Source: Actinomycetes bacterium
GTDB lineage: Bacteria > Actinomycetota > Acidimicrobiia > Acidimicrobiales > JAMCPL01
Direction of reading: 5' to 3'
Assembly (NCBI GenBank): GCA_021841005.1
Contig: JAKBVZ010000032.1
Span: forward strand, 11,410-68,133
DNA length: 56,724 nucleotides
Of the stretch, positions 1-11,268 are shown piece after piece. Position 1 is the stretch's first letter, and each line of letters opens with the position of its first letter. A model generated the notes under the pieces. That model had not been told where the DNA came from. It made no database searches and saw only the letters and a program-made list of their open reading frames with translations. The position numbers were made by a program, and so were the translations under genes.

Positions 1-82
1 GTTACACCGCATCGAGACCGGCGTCAGCCGCCACTGGTACACGCATGGCCTCATGGCATCTGCCAGTATTTATTGCCGCAGC

Positions 83-1816
<1,734 letters not shown>

Positions 1817-1950
1817 ATATGCGTTTTCCTCTCCTCGATCACCGTAGCCATCAGTGACACACCCTAGCAATCGAGTGTTGCGTGAATGATTCCAGAGTGT
1901 GAACATCAGGTTTCAAGTTTCACATAACCGTATCAACCACCATGGAGTCG

Positions 1951-4716
1951 TTATCTTGTGATGGCATGCCAGGACCGCCCGTGATGTGTACGGCGCCGGT
2001 GCAAGTCTGCCACGATCATCGAGATGATGATCACTAGTGCCACCAGTGCCACCCCGATACCGAATGTGAAGGCGGCGGGCCAGTACGTGAATGTGATCGT
2101 GCTGGTGCCGCGTGGGACAGGAACGCCCAGCATGACCTTGTTGACTGTCACCAGCTTAGCCTTGGCGCCATCGACCGTCGCGTGCCACCCCGGCAATGCG
2201 GTGATTCCCGCGATGAGTCTACCGTTACCTGCTGCCGTCACTGTCACGGATACCTGGTTGTCACTTTTCCACTGTACCGAACGAATCGTGCCGGTGGTTC
2301 CCTGAAGCGTGAATCTGCGTGCTCCCGTGACCCTTACCAGTTCGAAGCCCTTTCCCCTTGCCGCTACCTGGAGGCCTGGATCAAGGGGCTGATCCATGAG
2401 CTTCAGCGCACCTGGGACATATGTGGAAACGAAAAGGTAGCGCACTCCGTACATCCTTGCAAGCGCCGGCGTGAGCATGGTCGGAGAGAACACGTTATCC
2501 GGTCCGGTGACTTCTTTTGGTACAAGGGAGTCTTCTGGGACGCCAAGAGCATTTGCCCACGATTTCAGGTAAATTTTCGGGAGCATGGGATCACGGGCGG
2601 CGAAGAGATCGACCATGTATGCTATGTTGGATTCAGGCAGGTAGCCCGTGGATGCGGGTATCTCGGATACATTCTCCGCAATTTTCAGAGCGGACGGTGC
2701 GAGGCGGGCTACCGGGCCGTGTGCAGTGCCTGGGATGGTCGGATTTGATGTGCCTTGGGCCCTGCCCCTGTTACTGCTTGTCCCCATTTCCTTCTTAGCG
2801 GTCGTGGTATTCTCCGTGACAGTCGTACCGGCAACCAAGTAGGAAAGAGGTGGTCCTACTCCAAGAATGCTGCCTCTGACCGTGTCTTTCACCAGGCTCG
2901 TGGTGGAATCTTGAGGGTAGAAACTGTGCCCGTAGGTGGCGACTCCTGCCATCGGTGGTATGAGCAGTACTGCCTGAGCCACCAACACCACGGCGGCGAA
3001 GATGCCTGTCACGGTGGTCACAAGACGATGACGGCGGATCTCGCTCCTCCGGTTCCAGCGTATTGTATGGGCTGTGATGTAGCAGACGACCAGCGCCAGG
3101 ATGATTGCCCAGTATCCTTCGGTGGCACTGGAGATGGAGGCCAGCCTTATCCTTGCCTCTGCTGTGGATAGACCCGCCGGATGCGCGTTGACCGCATCCA
3201 GACCGTACATCAGGGCGCCGACGCACAGCGCGCATACGGCAAGCACCACCTCGTCAGCCTTGGTATGTACTGTGTTCCGAGCGGTGTTGGCAGGCAGCCT
3301 GCTCTTAATATCGCAGAGCAGTACTTTCACCGCGTGGGTCATACCAAGTACGGCCAGCATGACGACTAGGAAATCGAGCGACATGAGGAGCCTGGTGAAG
3401 CCTATGATTCTTGCTTGAGGAATCAGGGATATCAGCTTTTGCAGCGGGCCGAAATCGAACACAATAAAAAATTCGATAGTAGCAGCTACGGTCATGCCCA
3501 TTACCAGCGGTCGCCGCCACAGCCGCAAAATGGCATATACAGCAAAGAATACTATGATTGGACCCATATAGGAACTGATCTCGTAAAACGAGTAAAGTGG
3601 CCCGAACCAGTGGCTTGATGCAGCGGGTGTCCCAAAATATTGCGGAACGAGCAGATCTGGGATCGCGGACAGTGGCAGGCCCGTATATGGATGAGTGAAG
3701 CCCAGCGCTGCGCGCGTACTGTTCCCTATCAGCTGGCCACCGGCAGCCAGCAGGGGTGCCGCGAGCAGCCCTCCCAGCAAGGCGGATGCCGCCACTCGCG
3801 TGGCTGTCCTCTTGAGCCTATAAATAGATGTACTGCGTGCACGTAGTTGAGCGGCTACTGCAACAAGGCCCGTGATGCCAGCGGTGAGAGCGAGGAACAG
3901 GTAGGATTCAGGATGTCCTGCGTAAATGGCAAATGCTACGACGGCGGCCAGGGCGGCCATGAGCCGTAATGGCTTGTTGCTTCTGTGCAACAGTATGATC
4001 AGGGCCAGGATCCAGCCCAGCCATGCATTTACCTCACCTTGGGGCCATCCTGCCCAGTTGGCGATCGAGCCCGAGAGCTCGAAGGCAACTCCGCCGACCG
4101 CCGCCATGGCGGGACCTGCTCCCATTACTCGAGACGCCAGGAAAGCTCCCGTACCGGCAGTGAGCATGGTGACCGATACGCTGATCAAGTAGGCGTTGCG
4201 GACCGGGAAGATGTAGGAGATCAGATGAGGAAGCGACAGCACTCCTGACTGGAAATTCCCGAACTGTGCGAGACCGAGGAGGGTATAGCGATTCCACAGA
4301 GGGAAGGTTCCTGAGTGGATGGATCGCCAGTCGAGGGTCAACCAGGGGACCATCTGGCTGGCTTGGTCGAACGACGCCTTGTTGTGCACATGATGGAAAA
4401 GTCCTTGAGTCACCGGCCATATATTCATGATGTCGAGTGATCCTAGAACGGTTCCCCTGATCAGGGCCGGGTAAAACGCGATGGCGGTAATGACGGCGAT
4501 GGTGAGGATGCCGACGATATCTCCTATGCCAGCGGTCCCGGTGGAGCGCTGGTGATGATCCTGCGCCATCCTGGTCAGTTCCACCGTAGCACGCCAGCGG
4601 GATCGGCTGGTACTTGCGGGTAGCCCTGGTAGTGCAGCTGAGGGAGCAGGCATCGGCTGCCGGCTGCCTGCTGCATCCGTCCTGGAACCGGCAATATGCC
4701 GTGCCTTACGTGCCAT
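1951..4716 (-). CDS. YfhO-family multi-spanning membrane protein
   Basis: This is a large membrane protein of about 920 residues. An N-terminal cytoplasmic tail is followed by roughly a dozen hydrophobic helices, a long extracellular stretch, and a last helix near the C-terminus. The segment PWLTLDWRSIHSGTFPLWN and the following GLAQFGNFQSGVLSLP match the start of bacterial YfhO-type proteins, a GT-C glycosyltransferase-like family linked in Bacillus to lipoteichoic acid glycosylation. The role here is probably transfer of a sugar from a lipid carrier to a cell-surface polymer, but the substrate cannot be read. The start is uncertain: the ATG at 4716 (MARKARHIAG) and one at 4758 are both in frame, and a 22-bp tandem duplication lies across this region. 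Confidence 0.8.
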   Translation of the reverse strand: MARKARHIAGSRTDAAGSRQPMPAPSAALPGLPASTSRSRWRATVELTRMAQDHHQRSTGTAGIGDIVGILTIAVITAIAFYPALIRGTVLGSLDIMNIWPVTQGLFHHVHNKASFDQASQMVPWLTLDWRSIHSGTFPLWNRYTLLGLAQFGNFQSGVLSLPHLISYIFPVRNAYLISVSVTMLTAGTGAFLASRVMGAGPAMAAVGGVAFELSGSIANWAGWPQGEVNAWLGWILALIILLHRSNKPLRLMAALAAVVAFAIYAGHPESYLFLALTAGITGLVAVAAQLRARSTSIYRLKRTATRVAASALLGGLLAAPLLAAGGQLIGNSTRAALGFTHPYTGLPLSAIPDLLVPQYFGTPAASSHWFGPLYSFYEISSYMGPIIVFFAVYAILRLWRRPLVMGMTVAATIEFFIVFDFGPLQKLISLIPQARIIGFTRLLMSLDFLVVMLAVLGMTHAVKVLLCDIKSRLPANTARNTVHTKADEVVLAVCALCVGALMYGLDAVNAHPAGLSTAEARIRLASISSATEGYWAIILALVVCYITAHTIRWNRRSEIRRHRLVTTVTGIFAAVVLVAQAVLLIPPMAGVATYGHSFYPQDSTTSLVKDTVRGSILGVGPPLSYLVAGTTVTENTTTAKKEMGTSSNRGRAQGTSNPTIPGTAHGPVARLAPSALKIAENVSEIPASTGYLPESNIAYMVDLFAARDPMLPKIYLKSWANALGVPEDSLVPKEVTGPDNVFSPTMLTPALARMYGVRYLFVSTYVPGALKLMDQPLDPGLQVAARGKGFELVRVTGARRFTLQGTTGTIRSVQWKSDNQVSVTVTAAGNGRLIAGITALPGWHATVDGAKAKLVTVNKVMLGVPVPRGTSTITFTYWPAAFTFGIGVALVALVIIISMIVADLHRRRTHHGRSWHAITR

Positions 4717-4739
4717 GATGCCGTGCCTTACGTGCCATG
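4696..4739. repeat. 22-bp tandem duplication over the start of the YfhO gene
   Basis: Two contiguous perfect 22-bp copies (4696-4717 and 4718-4739). On the minus strand each carries ATG followed by codons for ARKARH. The inner copy is in frame with the membrane protein. From its own ATG the outer copy reads M-A-R-K-A-R-H-H-G-T and then stops at TAA, because 22 is not a multiple of three. An upstream mini-frame therefore repeats the first seven codons of the gene. Confidence 0.9.
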
Positions 4740-4974
4740 AACCAGCAGAACTGCTCATGCAGGCAGTTTACATTACCATTGTGCCGGCAAAGTGGTTCTG
4801 GTTGACTTCATGGTTGGCTACACGCACTGGGCACCGGCCAATGAGCTATTGTGGTCTGATGGTGGCAGGTAAGCAGGAATTTGCCTCTCCAGATCCAGAT
4901 GGCACGGGAATGACCGTCGAAGGCAGTGACTCCGGGCGGGCTACCGTACATCTTGATATGGGAGATCATGACAT

Positions 4975-6343
4975 GGCAGGGGAGCGGTATGGTGGTTCGC
5001 ACGGGTTACCCGCCACCGTTACCTCCCTTTACAAATCGTTGCGCGAGGTATTGGCACGGGCGTTCCCTCGTAACCAGGAACTCTGGATACAGGGCGAGAT
5101 ACAGAAGGTCAACGACTATTTTCACAAGAGCGGGCACTGCTATATAGATATCGTCGATCCAGACAGTCCCGATCCCACCCGTCCCGCGGTGCTCAATGTA
5201 AAGTGCTGGAAATCCACCTGGCTGCCGTTGCGCAGGCGCCTGGCAGATGAGGGACTCGAGCTTCAGGCCGGGATGCATGTGATCATCAGGGGATATGTTG
5301 ATTTCTACGAGGCAAGGGGTGAGATCAATTTCGTTCTACAGGATCTTGATCTGGATGCGCTGCTTGGGCGCTTGGCGCTGGAGCGTAAAAGGCTTATCGA
5401 AACACTACGTAAAGCCGGGCTGCTGGAGATGAACAAGTCCAAGACTATGCCGCTCGTGCCTCTGCGTGTGGGCCTGGTGGCCAGTCCTGGCACCGAGGGA
5501 TATTCCGACTTTCTTGGAGCGCTGGAGAAATCCGGGTATTCTTTTCGAGTCACGGTTGCTCCTGCCCAGGTGCAGGGTCGTGATGCACCGCAATCCCTTG
5601 TGACGGCTCTCGACGCGTTGGAGGCTCGTGCGGCAGCCCTCGACGTGGTGGCTATCGTGCGCGGAGGTGGCGCCAAGTCCGATCTGGCTGCATTCGACGC
5701 AGAAGCCGTGGCTGGAAGGGTGGCTACGATGTCCGTACCGGTATGGACGGGGATTGGTCATACTGGTGATGAATCTGTGGCGGATCTGGTAGCGCATTCC
5801 GTCTTTATTACTCCTACAAGTTGCGGGCTCGCGCTGGTTGCAGCAGTCTCTCAGTTCCTGGCGCGAGTCGAGCACCATGCAGGCTCTCTTGCCTCTAGGG
5901 CAACGGAGGTGTTGCGTAGCATGGAGGACGCTGGCAGGCAGTCATCGGTTAGGCTTGCGCGAGCGGGCAACAGGGTATTGGATCAGCAAAGCCGTATGCT
6001 TGCCGGTATGGCCGGTAGGCTTGCTATCCGCCCGCAGTCCACCATTGCTCGCCACCGTGAGAGGCTGGTAATGCTCGTGGCAAGGTTGGCGCTCTCAGCG
6101 GACCGCGTACTCACCAGTGAGGAAGAACGGCTGGATGCATCCGGTAGGCTTGTCCACGCATACGACCCAAGGCGGCAGCTCGAGCGAGGCTACAGCCTGA
6201 CCTGGATTGTTGATGCAGGTGTGTCCGGAGGCAGGAAGCTGGTCCGGTCAGTCGCCGAAGTGAGAACTGACCAGGTACTGCTTACCAGCATACGAGACGG
6301 TGAGCTGCGATCCGTAGTGGCAGGGATACGTGAAAGCGAATGA
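4975..6343 (+). CDS. xseA: Exodeoxyribonuclease VII large subunit
   Basis: The catalytic subunit of exonuclease VII, which with XseB degrades single-stranded DNA from both ends. An N-terminal OB fold (LWIQGEIQKVNDY to FVLQDLDLD) precedes the catalytic core with VGLVASPGTEGYSDFL, VAIVRGGGAKSDLAAFD and PVWTGIGHTGDESVAD, all typical of XseA. A coiled-coil region follows, then the C-terminal segment RRQLERGYSLTWI. I chose ATG 4975 (MAGERYGG) because GGGAG lies eight bases upstream, giving 455 residues. In-frame starts further upstream (4859, 4912, 4960) would only add an unconserved tail. The last codons and stop are duplicated 73 bp downstream. xseB follows. Confidence 0.92.
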
Positions 6344-6425
6344 CATGGAAGATACATCTCGGAAGTCCAACACCCTCAACAAATGGCAAGTGGCAGGGAT
6401 ACGTGAAAGCGAATGACATGGAAGA
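6317..6425. repeat. 36-bp near-tandem duplication of the xseA 3' end
   Basis: A 36-bp sequence containing the last xseA codons, the stop and nine more bases (6317-6352) recurs perfectly at 6390-6425, a period of 73 bp. The second copy lies in the 221-bp gap before xseB. I see no gene or hairpin of note in that gap. Confidence 0.9.
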
Positions 6426-6564
6426 GCGGTCCATTATCTTGGTCCCGTATAGGCTCTGTAATGTGACGCATAGGATTCGGAGTGTCGCACACGGCCAGTA
6501 TCTCATGACGGTCGTGTATCCGGGATCAATAAAATGATCGAGACTATTTGGATTGGAGGTTGAA

Positions 6565-6963
6565 ATGAGTGCAACCAGCGTGGAGGAACTCAGCTACAAG
6601 CAGGCGAGTGATGAGCTGAACGCGATCGTAGAGTACGTGGAGGGGGCGGATGTGGATCTTGACGAGCTTGTTCCCAAACTGAAGAGAGCCGCTCAGATCG
6701 TCACTGAGCTTGATCGGAGGATCAAGTCGAGTAAGGCGCAGGTAGAGACAATCGTTCCGCGACTTGGCGCGATTGCCGCCGGGGAGGAGATTGCCGCAAC
6801 CGACGGAGTTGCAGGAACGGAAGGAGTTACGGAAAGGGAGGGACATGCCAGCGAAACGGCCTTCGGTGGCGATCCTGATACCGCTGATGAGTGGGAGACC
6901 GAGGACGGCACATTCGATGGCCACTTCCGGCTAGGGAGTGGAATGGACGATGAGCTATTCTGA
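6565..6963 (+). CDS. xseB: Exodeoxyribonuclease VII small subunit
   Basis: Residues 4-70 (VEELSYKQASDELNAIV, VDLDELVPKLKRAAQIV) form the two-helix hairpin of XseB, the small subunit that multimerises around XseA. At 132 residues it is longer than the usual 70-80 because of an acidic, alanine- and glycine-rich C-terminal tail. The start ATG 6565 has GGAGG nine bases upstream. It follows xseA on the same strand. Its 3' end overlaps the start of the ACT-domain gene by 14 bases, suggesting coupled translation. Confidence 0.88.
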   Translation: MSATSVEELSYKQASDELNAIVEYVEGADVDLDELVPKLKRAAQIVTELDRRIKSSKAQVETIVPRLGAIAAGEEIAATDGVAGTEGVTEREGHASETAFGGDPDTADEWETEDGTFDGHFRLGSGMDDELF

Positions 6964-7561
6964 TCGCAGGTTCCTGCTTTCCGTTACAGGTGCGGATTGC
7001 CCTGGGATCGTTGTGGCGGTAACGAGCGCCCTCGCGGAAAAGGGCTGGAATCTGGAGGATGCCACCATGAGCATTCTTAGAGGGTATTTTACCATCATGA
7101 TGATAGTATCCACCGGGAATGAGGTCGATGCGGCCAGTATGCGCCATGTTCTGGAGCCCGTATCAAGCCGTATGAATCTGAGCGTGATGGTGGACCCAGT
7201 GCAGGAAGAGGATGGTAATGGCAATGCCGGGTCGATTCCTTCGGGTTCCGAGGGGCCACAGCGCCGCCGGGCGATGCATGTCGCAGATGAGTTGGATCCA
7301 TGGTCCATTTACGTCCATGGATCCGACAGGCCCGGGATAGTGATGGCCGTTGCGTCCGAAATAGCCAGGGTAGGCGGCAACATCGTAGACCTTTCAGCTA
7401 GAGTTGGGGGGAGGAAGGGCGATTCTGTGTATGTCATGACCATAAAGGCGCTGATTCCCACCGGCGAGCCGTCTGACGCCTTTCAGGATCAGTTGTCCAG
7501 GCTTTCGAGCGCTGAGGGTATAGAGTGTTCGGCCAGACTCGACACAGCATACCTGCTGTAG
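6950..7561 (+). CDS. Tandem ACT-domain protein (GcvR-like)
   Basis: A 203-residue protein with two ACT domains: residues about 6-85 (LLSVTGADCPGIVVAVTSAL) and 120-200 (WSIYVHGSDRPGIVMAVASEIA). The repeated D-x-P-G-I-V ligand-binding turn is clear in both. Paired ACT domains of this kind are found in GcvR-type regulators of glycine cleavage and in related amino-acid-sensing proteins. No DNA-binding or catalytic domain is attached. The ATG at 6950 lies inside the end of xseB and follows a GGGAG motif; a GTG at 6938 is also possible. The start of def lies eight bases after the stop. The ligand and partner are unknown. Confidence 0.82.
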   Translation: MSYSDRRFLLSVTGADCPGIVVAVTSALAEKGWNLEDATMSILRGYFTIMMIVSTGNEVDAASMRHVLEPVSSRMNLSVMVDPVQEEDGNGNAGSIPSGSEGPQRRRAMHVADELDPWSIYVHGSDRPGIVMAVASEIARVGGNIVDLSARVGGRKGDSVYVMTIKALIPTGEPSDAFQDQLSRLSSAEGIECSARLDTAYLL

Positions 7562-7568
7562 ACCGTAT

Positions 7569-8075
7569 ATGGCTCTCCGGCGTGTCATTGCTTTACCCGA
7601 TCCACTGTTGAACCGATCAGCGGAAAAGGTGGGTTCGATCAGCGAGGATGCGCTTGTGTTGGCGTCTGACCTTACTGATACGATGTATTCTTCGCCGGCA
7701 TGTGTCGGGTTGGCGGCGCCGCAGGTTGGCGTGTCCATGCGTGCATTCGTGGCTGATGTGAGCGGTCACAGGAAGATGAGAGACAGGCGATGCAACGGCC
7801 TTGTAGTGATGTTCGATCCCGTCATTACGTGTTCGGGCGTCGTGGAAGTAGCTAGGGAGGGATGCATGAGTGTGCCCGATCTCACATGTGACGTGGAGAG
7901 ATACAGCCATGTACTGGTGAGGGGCATAGGAGTCGATGGTAAAGAATTGATCGTCGAGGCTGAAGGATTCGAGGCAAGGGCACTGCAGCACGAGGTGGAT
8001 CATCTCGACGGGTTGCTCATAGTAGACAGGGTCGCTGGGCCGCATGGCATCTTCCCGCGCCAGGTGTACCGGTAG
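7569..8075 (+). CDS. def: Peptide deformylase
   Basis: A 168-residue metalloenzyme that removes the formyl group from the first methionine of nascent proteins. The three family motifs are present: GLAAPQVG (about residue 47), EGCMSVPD (residue 97, with the metal-ligand Cys) and QHEVDHLDG (HExxH at about residue 141). It is preceded by the ACT-domain gene with a seven-base gap and is probably cotranscribed with it. No methionyl-tRNA formyltransferase gene is seen nearby. Length is normal for a type I/III deformylase. Confidence 0.94.
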   Translation: MALRRVIALPDPLLNRSAEKVGSISEDALVLASDLTDTMYSSPACVGLAAPQVGVSMRAFVADVSGHRKMRDRRCNGLVVMFDPVITCSGVVEVAREGCMSVPDLTCDVERYSHVLVRGIGVDGKELIVEAEGFEARALQHEVDHLDGLLIVDRVAGPHGIFPRQVYR

Positions 8076-8121
8076 TCGCTTTTCCCGGACGGTTGGCATG
8101 CGAACTTACGGCTACAATGCG

Positions 8122-8230
8122 GTAACATTGGACCATGATGCCGGGTAATGACAATCTACGGGCTGCGGCATAGTGGCCGCAGCGGATGGTCGAGTAACAT
8201 TGGACCATGATGCCGGGTAATGACAATCTA
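8122..8230 (+). repeat. 37-bp duplication copying the start of the hydrolase gene
   Basis: A 37-bp sequence at 8122-8158 recurs perfectly at 8194-8230 (period 72 bp). Each copy holds ATGATGCCGGGTAATGAC and the next codons. The right copy is the start of the metallo-beta-lactamase-fold gene. The left copy gives M-M-P-G-N-D-N-L-R-A-A-A and then TAG at 8171-8173, a 12-codon upstream frame that repeats the first eight residues of the real protein. Confidence 0.92.
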
Positions 8231-8935
8231 TACTTTCACCAGCTTCTTTCCGGAAGAGACTTTGCAAAAGAGGATGGCGTGGCGCGCAGCATGGTCAATT
8301 TCTGCTACCTCATTGGTGATAGTTCCACCGGGGAGGCACTTGTTGTCGATCCTGCCTACGGGATAGCTGATATTTTGAGGAGGCTGGACGAGGACGGCAT
8401 GACATTACGTGGCGTGCTTGTCACTCACTTCCATCCTGATCATGTAGGTGGCGACATGTTGGGGCACAAGATCGAGGGCGTGAGAGACCTGCTGGGTTTC
8501 GTGGAGGTGCCTGTACATATAAATGCAGCTGAGAAGCCGTGGATTATCGAGTCTACCGGCATCGACGGTAGCTACCTGCATATCCATGATAGCGGTGATG
8601 ATGTGACGGTTGGCAATGTCAGTATCGAATTGGTGCATACTCCCGGGCATACGCCAGGTAGCCAGTGCCTTTATTTCCGGGAGTCTCTCGTTACGGGTGA
8701 CACATTGTTTCTTGAAGGGTGCGGCAGGACCGATCTGCCAGGAGGAGACCCAGCTCAGATTTATGAGTCCATAACCGTGCGTCTATCCAGGATTCCAGAC
8801 GGTACCAGAGTGTATCCGGGACATTTTTATTCGCAGGAGCCGAATGACCTGCTAGGTGGTGTCAGGCGGCGCAACTACGTGTACAGTATACGTAGCCGTG
8901 AGGACTGGTTGCGTGCATCTGGTATCGTCGAGTGA
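8207..8935 (+). CDS. Metallo-beta-lactamase-fold hydrolase (glyoxalase II / persulfide dioxygenase type)
   Basis: A 242-residue MBL-fold protein. The metal-binding motif THFHPDHVGG lies near residue 73, HTPGHTPGS near 145, TGDTLFLEGCGRTDLPGG near 165, and YPGH near 204. The CGRTDLPGGDP segment is typical of the glyoxalase II and ETHE1-like persulfide dioxygenase branch, which binds a glutathione-like thiol adduct. An actinobacterium would more likely use mycothiol or a persulfide. No rhodanese domain is fused. The start region is duplicated upstream. The KdpD-type kinase gene begins 29 bases later on the same strand, but I see no functional link. Confidence 0.85.
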   Translation: MMPGNDNLYFHQLLSGRDFAKEDGVARSMVNFCYLIGDSSTGEALVVDPAYGIADILRRLDEDGMTLRGVLVTHFHPDHVGGDMLGHKIEGVRDLLGFVEVPVHINAAEKPWIIESTGIDGSYLHIHDSGDDVTVGNVSIELVHTPGHTPGSQCLYFRESLVTGDTLFLEGCGRTDLPGGDPAQIYESITVRLSRIPDGTRVYPGHFYSQEPNDLLGGVRRRNYVYSIRSREDWLRASGIVE

Positions 8936-8964
8936 TGTGCTGATCCTCTTACAGGGCGAACGCA

Positions 8965-11268
8965 ATGGGTAAGCCGTCGATCGAATCTCCTACTGGATCA
9001 CCGGGTATTGACTCTTCACATGCCAGCCGCGGCGAGTTGCGCATTTATCTTGGTGCAGCGCCGGGAGTAGGAAAGACTTATGCCATGCTGAGCGAAGGCC
9101 GTCGCCGGCGTGCACGCGGTACCCGCGTTGTGGCCGGTTGGATAAATACACGAGGTAGGCCTGCCACGACCGAGCAGATCCAAGACTTGCCGGTGATCCT
9201 GCCGGTTGCCGGGCCTACCCGAGATGACATTTCCACGGATGGCATCACAACTACCCAAACCACCGGCGCCGCCAGCATCACCGGTGCGATGGATATTGAG
9301 AGGACTATCGCGGCTGAGCCTGAAGTGGTCCTTGTGGATGATCTGGCGGAGAGCAACCCGTCATGGTGTGCTCGCTCCAAGCGCTGGGAGGATGTGGAGG
9401 TACTGCTGGAGTCAGGGATCGATGTGATTGCCACGGTGAACATCGAACATCTGGAGTCGTTGGTCGATGTGGTATTCAAGATCACTGGAAGGGTGCCTCA
9501 GGATACCATCCCGGACGCTGTGGTGAGGTCAGCTGCGCAGATCGAATTGGTGGACATGACGCCCGAGGCATTGGTGAGAAGGATGGCTCACGGCAATATA
9601 TACCCGGCCGGCAGCGTTGACATAGCGCTGGCGAATTACTTTCGACCGTCACGTCTGGCCGCCTTGCGCGAGTTGGCTCTCTTGTGGGTGGCTGACAGGG
9701 TGGATGAGTCCATCCATTCCTATGCTGATATGGATGGGCTGCCTGCGGGTGTCGAGGGCAGGGATAGGGTTGTCGTGGCCTTGACGGGCGCTGCAAGTGG
9801 TGAGCAGCTTGTCAGGAGGGCGGCCCGCATGGCATTCAGGGCACGGGGTGATCTTATCGCTGTGCACGTTCTGCAGGGTGACGGGCTGAAGGAGCGCATG
9901 CCGGTTCACCTCGCGCAGCAGAGGCAACTCGTCATACAGCTGGGCGGGTCCTATCACGAAGTGCACAGCGGAGATGTAGCCGAAGCATTGGTGGCATTCG
10001 CCAAAGTGCAGCGAGCCACCAGGGTGGTCTTGGGGGCCAGTCACAGGTCTCGTGTGTCGGAGATCGTCTTTGGATCGGTGATCAACAAAGTCATTCGGGG
10101 TTGCGGTGGCGAGGTCGATGTGCACGTGATATCGACCGGGTCGGCTACGGAGCCGCGTATGTACACGAGTCGATGGCCGCTTTCGCGATCCCTGAACCGA
10201 CCTTCCATGCCCCTGGCTTCGTCCGAGTGGATCAGCTCACTGGCGGGTGCTCTGATGGCGGTCTTGGAGAAGGTGGATCCAGTTCCGATGGTCATGCGGT
10301 TCCTGCTGGATGCATTCAGCCTTGATGGCATTGCGTTGCTGAAGTCTGTAGGCGGCCGGTTCGAGACTGTAGTCAAGGCCGGGGATCCACCAAGCTCCAT
10401 CGAGGAGAGTACAATGGTCGTTCCACTCGGTAACGACTTGCAGGTGGCATTGGCGGGCAGCACTATTGATGCGACGGCTCAAACATACCTGCAGGCCGCG
10501 TGTATACTGCTTGGATTGGCAGTGCAGAAGCGGGAACAGCTTGGCGAGAGGTTCCGGATCAAGGCCGTAGAAGAGGGAGATAAGCTGCGTTCGGCGCTGC
10601 TGGCTGCAGTCTCCCATGACTTTAGAACTCCTCTTGCCTCTATCAAGACAGCCGCCACCGGGCTGATGCAGCCTGAGATAGCTGGCAATCCCGATTCAGT
10701 ACATGAATTGCTTGCCACTATCGACACCGAAACCGACAGGCTGGAGGTACTGGTGAGCAACCTGCTGGACATGGGAAGGATCCAGGCTGGATCGCTTGAT
10801 GTCCGGCTCGTACCAGTTACATTTGATGAGGTTATTTATGATGTGTTCGATCATATCAAGGCAGATGTGGACAGGATCACCGTAAAGCTGGACGATGGCA
10901 CGCAAAAAGTGATGGCGGATCCAGCGCTATTACAGAGCGCCATGGTCAACCTGCTGCGCAATGCGCTGGCCTACTCGCCACCGGATACGACGGTTGTCCT
11001 TGAAGCAGGCACCGCCGGCGATAGGGGTTGCATCCGCGTGGTAGACTTTGGTCCGGGAATAAGCCGTGCGTACAGGGAAGACGTGTTCAAGCCTTTTCAA
11101 AGACTGGGTGATGCTCCCAACGGATCGGGCGTGGGGCTCGGCTTGGCGGTGGCGCGTGGATTCATCGAGACGATGCATGGAGGTATATTGCTGGATGACA
11201 CGCCGGGTGGCGGTTGCACCGTCACTGTCATGTTGCCGGCTGCCGGCGAACTCGGTGGGGGAGAGTGA
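8965..11268 (+). CDS. kdpD: KdpD-type sensor kinase without the membrane domain
   Basis: A 767-residue histidine kinase. It has the KdpD sensor domain (Walker A GAAPGVGKT near residue 30), a universal-stress-like domain (about 255-375), a GAF-like stretch (about 400-520), a phosphoacceptor domain with VSHDFRTPLAS (His near 550), and a HATPase domain with NLLRNALAYSP and GSGVGLGLAVARG. KdpD proteins sense potassium, ionic strength or c-di-AMP and control the kdpFABC pump through KdpE. The usual four-helix membrane block between the Usp and GAF parts is absent, so this kinase looks soluble, and it is over 100 residues shorter than the E. coli protein. Its Walker B region reads LVDDLAESN where the family has LVDELAHTN. 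kdpE overlaps its stop by one base. Confidence 0.88.
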   Translation: MGKPSIESPTGSPGIDSSHASRGELRIYLGAAPGVGKTYAMLSEGRRRRARGTRVVAGWINTRGRPATTEQIQDLPVILPVAGPTRDDISTDGITTTQTTGAASITGAMDIERTIAAEPEVVLVDDLAESNPSWCARSKRWEDVEVLLESGIDVIATVNIEHLESLVDVVFKITGRVPQDTIPDAVVRSAAQIELVDMTPEALVRRMAHGNIYPAGSVDIALANYFRPSRLAALRELALLWVADRVDESIHSYADMDGLPAGVEGRDRVVVALTGAASGEQLVRRAARMAFRARGDLIAVHVLQGDGLKERMPVHLAQQRQLVIQLGGSYHEVHSGDVAEALVAFAKVQRATRVVLGASHRSRVSEIVFGSVINKVIRGCGGEVDVHVISTGSATEPRMYTSRWPLSRSLNRPSMPLASSEWISSLAGALMAVLEKVDPVPMVMRFLLDAFSLDGIALLKSVGGRFETVVKAGDPPSSIEESTMVVPLGNDLQVALAGSTIDATAQTYLQAACILLGLAVQKREQLGERFRIKAVEEGDKLRSALLAAVSHDFRTPLASIKTAATGLMQPEIAGNPDSVHELLATIDTETDRLEVLVSNLLDMGRIQAGSLDVRLVPVTFDEVIYDVFDHIKADVDRITVKLDDGTQKVMADPALLQSAMVNLLRNALAYSPPDTTVVLEAGTAGDRGCIRVVDFGPGISRAYREDVFKPFQRLGDAPNGSGVGLGLAVARGFIETMHGGILLDDTPGGGCTVTVMLPAAGELGGGE

